Shown one piece after another: positions 1 through 11,159 of a stretch of DNA of 64,000 bases. Position 1 is the stretch's first letter; each line of letters opens with the position of its first letter. The position numbers were made by a program, and so were the translations under genes. The stretch covers positions 62,001-126,000 of the forward strand of contig NW_026516686.1 of NCBI RefSeq assembly GCF_025766255.1, in the 5' to 3' direction. The DNA is from Zychaea mexicana (Eukaryota; Mucoromycota; Mucoromycetes; Mucorales; Lichtheimiaceae). Under the pieces are notes generated by a model. It saw nothing but the letters and a program-made list of their open reading frames with translations. It did not search any database and had not been told where the DNA came from.

Positions 1-173
1 CAGAGAAAGAAAGGGGTTTCTTTGGTTTGTTTATTATTACTGTACAAGAGCGCTGCATATGTGTGTTGCATGGTTTAAAAATGTGGGTAGGTGGAAAATA
101 AAGGTGACGAAGAAAGAGCATATTGGATGGGGAGAACGTCAAAAATATATGTGGGGATCAAGAGCAGTTTTGA
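1..173. other. 3' flank of sfm1
   Basis: Sequence downstream of the sfm1 stop codon. It most likely holds its 3' untranslated region. No other feature is visible. Confidence 0.5.
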
Positions 174-966
174 TTAAAAGTCCAACGTGCGCTCACTGTC
201 CTTCTTGATGAGCTCCATCATACCGGGTGGCATGATGGGCTTGCGAATCGTCTTCTTCTGACCGTCCTTGGTGGTGACTTCCTTGGTTTCGGCAATGTAG
301 CGGTATGGCAGGTTGACGGATTCGTGTTTCGAGAAGAATACTTCGGGACTATCAATGTAAGGCACCTTATCCAAAGGCACTACAATAACGCATATGACCA
401 GTTGAGTATATTTTGGGATCTGTCTTCTTGCATTAGTTTAGGGAAAAACAATACCTTTATCAACAACGACGCGCTTAGTCACATTAACCGCGGTATCCGT
501 CGACATCTGGATAGGACCCAGATGTCTTCCAGCAAATCCAAGCTTGCGCAATTCCTTGGTGCGATCTATGGATACGCGTCAAACATTGAGTTATCATCCT
601 CCCCATATCTCTCTACTCGTCGCACATCATTTCCCATGCAAATACCATACCTCTTGGTGGGTCGTCACCAAGGATACCACCGAACAAAAAGTACTTGTAA
701 GTATCGGCGTCCTCAGGCTTCAAAGGCTCGGTAGCAGAAGGGTCCAACAAACAAATCTCTTTGGGATCAATGCCGGGCAAGTGCATCGTGTCTTCCTTGT
801 GTAAGTGGGCCTCCTTGAGTTCCTCGGGCATGGTGGCCAAACAAGCATCGGACAAGGACGAAAAGTACATGTTGTCCTTGCCAACAACCATAATCATGTG
901 CTTGTACTCCAACACGCACCATTCGTGCATGCCGTCTTCCATGTGATCCACAATGAATTTTGACAT
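174..966 (-). CDS. sfm1: Sfm1-type SPOUT protein-arginine methyltransferase
   Basis: Three exons on the minus strand: 966-651, 565-455 and 379-174, giving 210 residues (yeast Sfm1 is about 213). Both introns are GT-AG and keep frame. The family pattern is clear: an N-terminal EHME-like start (FIVDHMEDGMHEWCVLEY), the central LLDPSATEPLKPEDA and FGGILGDDPPRDRTKELR segments, and the C-terminal MPPGMMELIKKDS. Yeast Sfm1 is a SPOUT-fold, SAM-dependent enzyme that monomethylates ribosomal protein uS3 (Rps3) on one arginine in the cytoplasm; the same role is inferred here. The start is the only ATG matching the family N-terminus. It is divergent from the GATA gene. Confidence 0.93.
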
Positions 967-1502
967 TTTTTTTTTAATATTAGTTCTTTCCCGCGTTTTT
1001 GAAAGGTTGGACAAGAGTGGGAAAAAAAAAAGATTTTTTTTTCTTTTTCGGCAGCTTATTGAAAACAGTATCTCCGCTGAGGAAAACGCATGTTAAAACG
1101 GGTCCGGGATATGCATCCGAGAGAGCGTAAATCTTTAATTAAGGTGCGCATAGTTACTTTTTTTTTTCTGTCAAGTTATTCTAAAAGCACGTTATCCTCA
1201 CGAGATATGGAGAGTGAGCGGGAGGAGGAAGGGGGGCTCTCTTAGTACTGCATCAATCAACATGAGGAGATCAACTCGATAGTGGGTTATAATAAGCATG
1301 TTAAAATAGGAGCGAGTGGAAGGAAGCCCTCAAGGTTTGGATGATGTGTTATTCGAGTGGTGATGGTTGTGTTACATTGGCCATTTTCTTTGTTCTCGCT
1401 CTCTCGCCTTTTTCTTCTTTGTTCCCTTTTTCTTCTTTGTTCCCTTTCTCTTCTTCTCTCTCGTTTCTCCCTTGCCCGTGTTCATACCCTATATATAAAG
1501 TC
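967..1502. promoter_or_regulatory. Divergent intergenic region, sfm1 / GATA gene
   Basis: Shared upstream region of two divergent genes. It has poly-A/T runs next to the sfm1 start, and a pyrimidine-rich CTTTTTCTTCTTTG-type tandem tract at about 1388-1470 on the GATA side. A TATA-like TATATAAAG lies at 1492-1500, only a few bases before the first in-frame ATG of the GATA gene. Confidence 0.5.
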
Positions 1503-2905
1503 ATGCTTTCACGGTCACCACCGTCTCAAGACAGCAGTAACAATACTGGCACGACAACAATGACAACGACAGCAACACCACGTTCACAACCCGTCAGGTA
1601 CTAGTGCTTCTCTTTCTTTCTAGACCCTACCTATCATGCCCCCCCCCCACACCATATCACTACAGCATCGTTTACTTTCCGTTGACGATATACTATACTC
1701 CAACAATGATCAACCAGACGGCGCATGACGGATGATCGGGAACAAGGCGATGAACCAGGACCCAGTCTACCGCGGTCGAGAAGACGTCTCAATAAAGTGC
1801 GAGCAGATAATGATATGGAATTGGTGTGCTTTATCTCTTCTTCCTTCCGATAGTAGTAATCATCATTTCCTCGCATGAAACACTAAAAAGAAAGAGTCGC
1901 GTTTTTTTTAAATATACATGCAAGGTGTACAACTGTTCACGTCAGGTCAGCGGCACTCTGTCTTCGCATGTCAAACATAATGAGCTACCCACTATTGATA
2001 CACTCATTGACACCACGAGACGAATGTTGCGTACATTGGACGATGCAAGAGAGCAATGGCTAGAACAGCCAACTTGTACTTCTAAAATAAGCAACTTCTC
2101 CAGTTCCTCTTCCTCCACAGCTATTGTTCCTCCCCCTCCGCCTGTTCCTGCTCCAGCTCGTGCACCTACACAAAAACAACGGCAGCAACAACATCAAAAG
2201 GAGCCAGCACAACTGTCCAAGCGGTCAAGGGTAAGAAAATCAAATATGAGCGATAGCGGCGGAAAAGATGTAAAGGCATTACATGGTTTTTGACTTTGCA
2301 TATATTTAAAGGAGCCCTCAATCGATAAGCCAAAACAATGCCATTCTTGCCAAAGGTAAGGAAAAGAACTCATTCTCGCATTTTTTTTTGTTTTTGCGCA
2401 ACCAAACAAACATGACGAAGGGAGTGAAGAAAAAGTGGGGATGCAAGGTGTGGATAGTGAGAATGAGATTTGCTTATCAAGAAACACGCGTTCATTTACA
2501 CACAATATGCTGTGCATTAAATAGCACGGAGACACCAGAATGGCGTAAAGGACCCATGGGCCCGCGAACTTTATGTAATGCCTGTGGCCTAAGTAAGTAG
2601 GACAAACAATATGCCTCGGGCACTTGAGAATACAAAAAGAAAAGCGGTTTAATCCTAGCGGCTTGATACAGTTTGGGCAAAATTGGCACGTCAACAAGGG
2701 CATCCGGAAGCACAAGACGAAATAGACTCCAACAGCAACGAGAATTCTCAAGGTAAAGCAAACCGACATCATAACAAACGCATGTATGGAGTAGTATCAA
2801 AGAACTGATGATCTGCTCTCTTCCTTTCCCTGCGGATTAGAACTCCAAACAAGCAGTGATGATGCAGCAGCAAACAAGTATGCCCTTTCATACTTGTTGA
2901 GTTGA
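1503..2905 (+). CDS. Small GATA-type zinc-finger protein
   Basis: Seven exons: 1503-1597, 1718-1823, 1946-2230, 2312-2355, 2525-2592, 2672-2752 and 2841-2905. They give 247 residues with continuous frame and GT-AG introns. One GATA finger is split over three exons: CHSC, then an 18-residue loop ([18 protein letters not shown]), then CNACGLIWAKLAR. The C-X2-C-X18-C-X2-C spacing is that of the White-collar-2/plant-like class rather than the 17-residue AreA class. No PAS domain is visible. The middle is Ser/Pro-rich and disordered, with a basic KRSR patch before the finger. It is probably a DNA-binding transcription factor; target and signal are unknown. The TATA at 1492 suggests transcripts may start after 1503, in which case the in-frame ATG at 1560 is used (228 residues). 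Confidence 0.85.
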
Positions 2906-3028
2906 AGATCTTGAAACGGAAAAGAAGACGAAGAAAAGAACAATGCTTATTTTTGTCATATCCCTCTCCCTCCTTTTTTGTGTATTTTAGCTACTATGAT
3001 GATGATGAAAATAATATAAAGAGAGATA
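2906..3028. other. Convergent 3' ends of the GATA gene and syf1
   Basis: 123 nt between two convergent stop codons. The 3' untranslated regions probably overlap. A small (GAT)n-like run is present around 2997-3010. Confidence 0.5.
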
Positions 3029-5691
3029 TTACAGAGCACTGTGGTATTGGGCTTGTACACTTCGTTTGATGCGTAACATTTCCTTGAACGTGTCTTCATT
3101 ACCGTGTTGGACTTCAAAGTCATGCCATGTCTGCCAGTATGTGGGTTGCACCTTGGGATCAAAGAATTGGGAAGCATAGCCGTAAATGGCTCTGGCACGA
3201 TCAACTTCGCCCAGTTTTCGTTCCAGTTCGGCATACTTGAGACACATGGGGCGAACATCCTTGTCTGGTAGACTTTCGATGGCACGTTCGTAAATTTCAC
3301 GTGCAGCGACAATGCCAAACGATGCTGTTGCTTTAGCAATATAGTAGTTGAACATCTAGATCAAGTAGTGAAAGAAAAAATATTAGATCAGAAACTGTCC
3401 CGTGAAAATTCCATGCGTATCATTTTCTGGTTTCTTCTCCATCAATTCACACACCTCCAAACGATCCTCGTCCGCAACACCTTTGGTAGCTCGATCGTAG
3501 ATCCGCATGGCATGACGCGCTAAGCCGTGATCTTCTTCCAGCTGACCATACATGAGAAAGATTGACTTTGCGTATTTGGGTGGACACTTGTCAAGTGCTT
3601 GTTCGAACAAATCTCTTGCCCGCTCAAGTTTAGTGCCGCCCTAAAGGTTGCATAAATGGAACAAATTAATAAAAATGCTTCTCGACCTTTCTAGTATAAG
3701 AAAAGTTAGAGAAACTTACATAGCGCTTCATAAATCGTTGCAGATAGATATTCCACAGTTCGAAAGCAATCGGCCATCCAAAGATTTCAATACCACGTTC
3801 ATACACTCGGAATGAGTCTTCGAAATAGTTGTTTTCCTCCAAAAATGTACCGTAATTAACCACAATCTGGGGATTGACGATACGCAGGTCCATGATCTTG
3901 TCATACACAGCCTTGGTACTCTCGACAGTGCCAACGCTCTCCTCTAAATCGACATAGAATCCCCACAGGGTTAAGCTCTTGAACACACGTGCTTGTACCG
4001 GTAGCGTGTCGTCATTAAAGTTGATCATCTTGGGGTTGACACCAGGGATACGCGGCGTTAAAGTAGCACGTGCCATGACATCCAACGCCTGATCAAAGTT
4101 ATCATGTCGCACCTCCAATTCCGCATACTCGCACCAGACTTCAGCCAAATCATTGACATTCTTGTAATTGACCTTGACGGCCTTATCAAAAATGGCTCTG
4201 GCCGAATCCAGATCTCCACCGTCTTCATAGAAGCGTGCAAACTTGATGTAGAGTTGCTGGAACTTGCCATGGACTTTTTTAGGATTGATCGTTTGGACTG
4301 CCCGTGTATATGTGTCGACGACTTTTTCCTTATTGTCACCCCACAACATGACACGCTTCTCCCACTCCAATGCATTATTCGGGTTTTGACGTAGTAACAC
4401 ATCATTCACCAAAAACGGACGTCGATCCATCAACCGCTCGAACCGCAATAACCGTAAATCCAAATCCAGATCTTCTTCTGGATCCTTTTCGCCCGACTCT
4501 TCACGTTCAGCTGCCATTTCAATCTTTGTCGTGATCATTTCCTCTTCGAATTCGGCATAGGCATCAAAGATGGCTGTGAAATCGCGTACTGTCAGAACCG
4601 TCGTGATGCCTTCTTCAAAAATGTCACGTGCTTTTTCGAGTTGGCGCATCTTGATCCAGTACATGGCGAGTCGACAGTAGAGCATGCCAACTTGGTCTGT
4701 AAATCGTTTGATACCGCTGCGAATAATCGGTTCGACTTTGACGCTCGTGATATCCCCGCAGTGGTTGACGAGGAGTTCGCACAAGTCTTGCCAGAGCTGA
4801 TAGTGAGATTTGCCTCGCGCGGATACGAATTTGGAGTTGTTGAGAATCGAGGCGAGTTTGACAGCTGCTTCGTCGTAGCGTTCCAAATCGTTTAAACTGT
4901 CGACGTAATTCTCAATATAAGATGGATCGAACTAAATATGATAAAAGAAGAGCATCAAGTTTAGTCATTTCCGTTTCTATCGTTTACGTTGAGTTTGCTT
5001 TTTCTTACCTTCAAATACCTTCGAAGAACACGAATGGCAGTTTCGCCACCGGCATCCTTTGCAAACTCAAGGTATAAATCCCAAACGCGAGAGTGTTGAG
5101 TTACTGGTAATGCCCGTAAGGCGCGATCAAATGTGCGTCGTGTTCTCGTAACGAAAGGCTGTTGCAACAAGAATTCGCAATAATCTAACCAAATCCGTGG
5201 CATCTACGGCCATCAAAGAAAAGAAATACGCGTAGAATGCGTTAGTCTGCTTTTTTTTCATAATAGTTTTCCGTTAAAAGACGTCAATTGAAAAGTCAAT
5301 CTTACTTTGTTAAGCAGTGCCAATGCGCGTTCATAAAGTTTGTTGATGGCTTCATAGTGAGCTTGATGCTTGACCGGGTTCAGATTGCGTACTTTTCCAC
5401 GTCGAAGATCCAGATATTTTTTCCAAAGCTTGTATGAGCCAGGAAGTTCCCGAATGGCACGTTCATAAATAAATGATTGCTCTTGAACAGTGCCTGTGCG
5501 TTTGTGATCAATGTATCGAAGCCAGCTTCGAAGTGAAAAGGGATTACGGAGCAGTTCCTCTTCGTAAGGAATGTCGAATTGGCTCTTGATGGAATGATAA
5601 GAGATTATACAAGTTTTGTTAGAGCCTGATCTTTATTCTGAAATTTATTGCGTCCTGTTGCACTCACGATCGGTAGACTTAGATCTGACAT
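3029..5691 (-). CDS. syf1: Pre-mRNA-splicing factor Syf1 (XAB2 family, HAT repeats)
   Basis: Six minus-strand exons: 5691-5668, 5584-5306, 5203-5009, 4931-3720, 3640-3455 and 3355-3029, giving 740 residues in frame. HAT/TPR-like helical repeats run the whole length. Family signatures include DIPYEEELLRNPFSLRSWLR, MPRIWLDYCEFL, YGGTKLERARDLFEQALDKC, WQTWHDFEVQHGNEDTFKEM and LRIKRSVQAQY. Syf1 is a scaffold of the Prp19/NineTeen complex and acts in the nucleus during spliceosome activation. The first exon encodes only MSDLSLPI; its acceptor (AAG) is the least certain junction. The protein stops right after the last repeat, lacking the roughly 100-residue acidic tail of animal XAB2. Confidence 0.93.
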
Positions 5692-8600
5692 TGGACGGCG
5701 GGTTTGTTATGAGGAAAAGAAGGTGTGTGGAAGTCTCCAAGAAAAACGAGCGAACCGGAATTAGGCTACCACTACCCCCTCTGGCACTTTTTAAAAAAGC
5801 GCTGCTGAAAAGAAATAATGCGTTTATGTAACAGCAATATCCACCCATAGTGGCTTTGCATTATCATATACATAATTCGTATCTTCCTTCCCAAACATGT
5901 ATTCCGTCTTACTCAATAAAGATGCATTTCGACTATATAAAGAGTGGTAAAGGTACAGAAACATATATCCATGTCGTGAAAGGAAAAGAGAGCGGTGGGT
6001 AAGTGCTACTTTATAATCAGGCTATTATATGTAGGGCAGCAGTTATTGTCGAGCATTCCCATGCCATTGTTGACCGCAATCATATGTGTGTATTATTGGT
6101 CTGTATGCGCTCGTGCTTCTGGTAAAAAGTGGGCTTCAAAGAATTGCTCTGGAATAAATTGTTGTAAAAGGAATATGGGCCTTTTGATGAGACTTCAACG
6201 CTAAATGTGGCCAGCCACAGTCTATGCGATGGTTACTAGTATGAATTATGTGCAATCGCTCAGTGTTGTCGTAGGTATCGCACATAATACTGGGCCCACT
6301 AATCTCCTCATAAAGCATGCAATCGTAACAACCCCGCGCTTATATATTAAGCCATGATGACGAAAACCGTTATGGTATTCATCTGGAGTTGGAGTAAATC
6401 AGGAATCATCAGATAGAATGATGATCTATATTAGCAATCCATGAGGGAGTAACTTACTTAAACAGGACAAAAAAAGCATTGAAGAACATGGAGTAAGATG
6501 GCAATAAACAGTGAATTTTTATTCGGGAAAAATGGATGATAATAGTTCATAGTGAAAGGCGTGGTTTACTCTAAGCAGGTATGCCACTTGCAAAGAGTAG
6601 CATCCGTTTCCAGGATGCGCCAACGAGGAGACGACACACCTTAACATAACATCATCCGACCTCCACCGCACTCTCACCATATGCCGCCATGCGGTTCCTG
6701 GACTACAAGTAATATTATCTCAACGGTGGACTGGTACAAGATTATACACATGACGTCACTGCACCTACTTGCGATACTAGCACAGGAGTTTTCTCTGAAA
6801 GAGCTTCTATTTCTGTTTAAGAAGAGAGCACTTGCTTTTCGTTCCCACTTCACCTTTTAATTAGCCAACTTTGCTATTCACAGTGACTCGGTGCTGTAGG
6901 TTGGATAGTTGATATTGCCGATCTGATCGCAGCAAAACAAATGCAGTTGGAAATAGGTAAAAGGTAAAAGCAACGTACATTCTATTAGCTGCAACCCATT
7001 ACTTTTAGTACCGTGTTGTTATAGCCTATGCTCTTTGTTAGTCATAACTAGCATTATCATTCAAATGCGTTCCCAAAGTCTGAGTCAACGATGGGTATAA
7101 AAAGATACACTGATCACAAATTTACGTGGGTAAAGCTTCTATTTGTTACCTTCTATATATATAGAGTGATGGCTCAAGACCCCACATTACCTGCTACAGG
7201 AAGCTAGTGGAGCATCAACATTGTGTGGGAACGAGGGACTCATTGCTGGGTTGATATTCGGCTCGCTACTTAAATGCGGCGTCATCATTTATCTAAATCT
7301 ATGGTATAAGCTTGAAAGAAATCTTAGGTGATGTGCGACAGTACGACTGGCTCTCGTGCAAAGAAACTTTCGTTGGTAATATGCCTGGTTATCACAGGCA
7401 GTATGCATCTTTGGAGAGAGTACAGCGCTTGCTGAACGCTTTGAGAGCACAGAAATACTATCAAATGTTTTGTGTTCAGCCCCGATCAGCTCATACAGCA
7501 GCGTTTATTACAATGCGACAGTAAGAGTGCTTTCAGGATTCACCAACATATGTTTGCTCTTTTTAGCTGTACAGATATCCGTATCAATTGCCGGCTTTTG
7601 TATTTTGAAGATAGTACGCATAACATGAAAGCCTATCGATGTTTGTCACTAACATTCCCTCTCACTGTATTATTTACTACCACCGCAGATGTCTACATCA
7701 GCAAAGCAAAAGCTGGTTTGATACGCGCCTTTGTATATGGATCAGTGTGGATTGAGGCGACGGAAAGTGATGCCACACATCGAGACATACCCCCGAGGCT
7801 TATGAATACAACAGCATCGCATGGCATCTATTGACGTCTGCTAATTTTAGTCGAGCAGCATGGGGCGAGTTTCAAAAGTGCGACACACGGCCCTTCATCG
7901 TAAGCTATGAGCTTGGCGTATTCACTTGTCCTAGTTTATGAACATTGCTGTTTATGAGATACTCCTTTGAAAAATAGTAGCGGCAAGGACAATCAGCATA
8001 AAACACTACTGTATCTAGAGCTCTACTACAACGGTCCAAATGCTGGCCGCCACAGTTAAAATTTCAAGACCAATACCCAATTCGCTTGTTGACGACGACG
8101 ATATAATAACAATAGTACTACTAAAACAGCAGTGATGCCTGTTCGACTACCGTATGATCTACCAGTAGTGGCATACGGAGAAAATGATATGTGTTATACA
8201 AGACATTACTCGCATGATGTTTATATTCGGTTGTTTGAAGCTGGTTATAGGAGGGATGATGCACTTGGAATGGATGGACTGAAGCCGTATCCACTAATTT
8301 TTTAATACCAATTTACTAGGCGTCCTTTCATTTGTGAGTTGCTCATATCAATAATGTACGGACACTTTATCATCTGCAAACCAAAATGCCGGTTGTGCTC
8401 GCGGAAAACGACTTACCGAATATCATAATAAAGACTTTGGACATAGGCTAGAAAGAGACCGTCGTTGTTAAGCAAGAGTCTCTTTTTTTCTCTAAAAAGA
8501 ACAATGTTACTCATGTAAGGCACTTCTCGATCTATAGGCTCATGACCAGAATGTTGCATTTTCCTTCAGCACTAAGATATTGAGGTTTGGGGCCCTGAAG

Positions 8601-9832
8601 CACTCGGCTTCCAGACAAGAATTGAAAATACTCATAATCGCGGCACAAGAGCAAGCTCTTTCCCAGAGCTTCTACCTAAACTGCGACTAGCTTAGACTTT
8701 TCAGTGTCCATAGCTACATACTTGGAAAGGTTAGTTTGACTATTTAATTGCTACGTTGATTCATCATGTGTCAATTTCCTACACAAAGATATACTCTTGT
8801 TTGAAAGCTCCTGCTCCTCAGCTTTTGATAAGCATAAGGCGGCCATCGGCGACGTTGAACGGAGGTATTCGGTGAAATGATTGCGATCTATCACATCCAA
8901 GTAGTTTGCCATACTCGTGGGTGCTTTCCATGAAAGCTTCTAGTGACAAGGTAGAACAATTCTTGTTACCTATAATCGTGATCGACGGACGGTGATTCTA
9001 TCTTGCTCATAGCTGGAATTCTTGACTTATCGGCCTTGTCACAGCACAAGCTTTAAAGCAGTGATGATCAAGACAACAAAGCATTACGTAGCCGGTACAC
9101 TCATTTTTAGTCATGGGAATATCAGTCAACTCATAGACTACATCGTCACTAGATAAAATGTCACATCCGGCCTGGACTTGGTTTGCACAACTGCTTTCCC
9201 TCAGCCACAAAGACCACAGCATCTGAGAGTTACAATTTGTTGTTTGTTCTTTTCTATAGATATGAACGGTAATCTAAGAGCTGGGATAGCAGCAGTAGTA
9301 GTGGATGGAATTAAAGAAAGGGATAGGCTTGACGCAGCAGTGAGCTTGGCAGGGAATCCGTGGGTCTTTGAGGACGAGCTCAAGCAATAAGTCTTCCCAA
9401 GAAAGAGTATGAATAGCTGGTACAACTTAACATAAAATACTAGTAGTAACATGGACCAAGAGAAATCATAACATATGCCCTATGTGATTCATAAAAGCAT
9501 GCTGACGAACTGGCGAATTTCGAATCTTTTAACAATAGATTCAAAAATGCGTCATTAACATCCTAAGTTTCCAATGTTCCACTTCTATAATACATACTTA
9601 CAATCAGCCTGCTATTGACAATACACTACCAACAGCAGATTAACTTGCAGAGTGTGGTACATTCGTGATAATAAACAAGCTCATGAGAGGTTTACTAAGT
9701 ATAGCTGGACTTTCCTTTAAACCGCTTCTTGCAGTCATTCACAACTTGCTCAACTCATGTCTCAATTTAATTGCTAATCACAAATTACAAGCATTTTTGG
9801 CTGCATAATGTAGCTGCTGTTACTCAAAAGCA
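5692..9832. other. Gene-poor region, no supported gene
   Basis: About 4.1 kb upstream of syf1. Only short, overlapping open frames without recognisable domains are present (the longest is about 120 codons near 7472-7834). No tRNA, long repeat or clear transposon end was seen. The first few hundred bases must contain the syf1 promoter. The rest reads as old non-coding or fully decayed sequence. Confidence 0.5.
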
Positions 9833-9840
9833 GTGATGCC
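9833..9840. repeat. Left 8-bp target-site duplication
   Basis: GTGATGCC, repeated exactly at 10843-10850 on the other side of the hAT-like element. Confidence 0.85.
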
Positions 9841-10842
9841 TAGGGATTCGTATTAGAACCGTAGAACCGGAACCGAACTGAACTGAAACTGAGAAAATAC
9901 GGTTCGGTTCCTACCAAGAACCGAACCGGAACCGAACCGGTTTTGTATACATAGAACCGAAGAACCGAGAGGCAGAAGATTGCATTTAGCAATTTTGGTA
10001 ATTAGTATAAAGTAGGCTATAATGGAAGTTACGAACAGTATTATCCCGAAAAGACTAAGAAGTAGTGTACTTGCAAGCCATACTTTATTTAGAAACTCAA
10101 CAAAACCTGCAAAAGCAGAAGGGAGGGAAAAATAATAAAGAAGAGAAGAACAAAAAAAACACTTCTTCTGACAGCAGCTTGCTTTCTCCACCCATAACGC
10201 ACATCATTACTTGTTCCTCGACTTTGCTACCTACAATGCATTTTTTCCATGACGTACTACATTACTAGATTCAGCATGGCTTCTCAATCAGTTTTATCAA
10301 GTTTGTGCATTCTGTCTGAGATTGTGCATCCTGGGCCCATAACAGAATTATCTTACCCATTCACCCTTGCCTTTTATGAGACACTATACACGCGTAGAGA
10401 CACAGTAGCTGTGTGTACTGCTGGTTGTGGTTTGATTCCTCCAATGTTACGATAACGTATTGTACTAATATTACTACATCGCTCTAAGTACTATAAGCTC
10501 CACTTTTTTTTGTAAAAACTGTGCTTTAATCTTTTAACCATATAATGATATTGTATAAAAAATGTTTACATTCTGTTTCTCTTATTCAATTTGAAATCGC
10601 TGCTCAATGTACAATAATAAACTATTTTTATTTACTACAATATTCAAGTATACCGCGATATTTGAACACACATACATCAGCTTTCATTCAAAGATACCGG
10701 ATTTTGCCTTTTTATATATATGACGGGCTCGGTTCTACGGTTCTACGGTTCTCATCGGTTCTAGTCGGTTCGGTTTTTGCTTTGGACGGTTCGCTTCAGT
10801 TCCCTTTAAGAATCGAACCGAACCGAACTGTGTGGATCCCTA
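9841..10842. mobile_element. Non-autonomous hAT-like DNA transposon (1,002 bp)
   Basis: The element begins TAGGGAT and ends ATCCCTA, a perfect 7-bp inverted terminus. It is flanked by an exact 8-bp duplication (GTGATGCC), the target-site length typical of hAT elements. Both subterminal zones (about 9857-9972 and 10728-10832) are packed with GAACCG/CGGTTC hexamers in opposite orientations. Clustered subterminal motifs of this kind are used as transposase-binding sites in hAT elements. The interior has no transposase-length open frame and no BED finger or DDE motif, so the element must be mobilised in trans or be dead. The duplication is still perfect, so insertion is probably fairly recent. 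Confidence 0.85.
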
Positions 10843-10850
10843 GTGATGCC
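10843..10850. repeat. Right 8-bp target-site duplication
   Basis: GTGATGCC, identical to 9833-9840. Confidence 0.85.
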
Positions 10851-11085
10851 TAAAAATATTTAAGTTGATTATTTAATAATTTAAATTGAATTTATCTCAT
10901 AGTTAATATACAAAGCTTTTATATTTTTATATTCTCTATTAGCTAAAAATTGTGTACTTATATCATAAAAGTTACATTACAAAAAAGAACAAGAAGAACA
11001 AGTATTGATGAGCGATGATTGTAGTATGTAGTAGTCTATATATAATGCTATATGTACAGTTACAAGATTGTAAATTCAACAACAT
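10851..11085. other. AT-rich spacer before tRNA-Val
   Basis: AT-rich, non-coding 5' flank of the tRNA gene. No other element is recognised. Confidence 0.4.
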
Positions 11086-11159
11086 GATTTCTTGGTGTAG
11101 TTGGTTATCACGTCTGTCTAACACACAGACGGTCGGCGGTTCGAGTCCGCCAGAAATCA
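11086..11159 (+). tRNA. tRNA-Val(AAC)
   Basis: 74 nt that fold as a cloverleaf. Acceptor strands GATTTCT and AGAAATC pair fully, followed by discriminator A. The D arm carries GGTGTAGTTGGTTATC (A box), and the anticodon stem TCTGT/ACAGA closes loop CTAACAC with anticodon AAC. The T arm is GGCGGTTCGAGTCCGCC (B box). There is no intron, and CCA is not encoded. A T-run starting about 30 nt downstream (ATTTTTG near 11190) can act as the RNA polymerase III terminator. Its layout matches yeast tRNA-Val(AAC). Confidence 0.95.
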
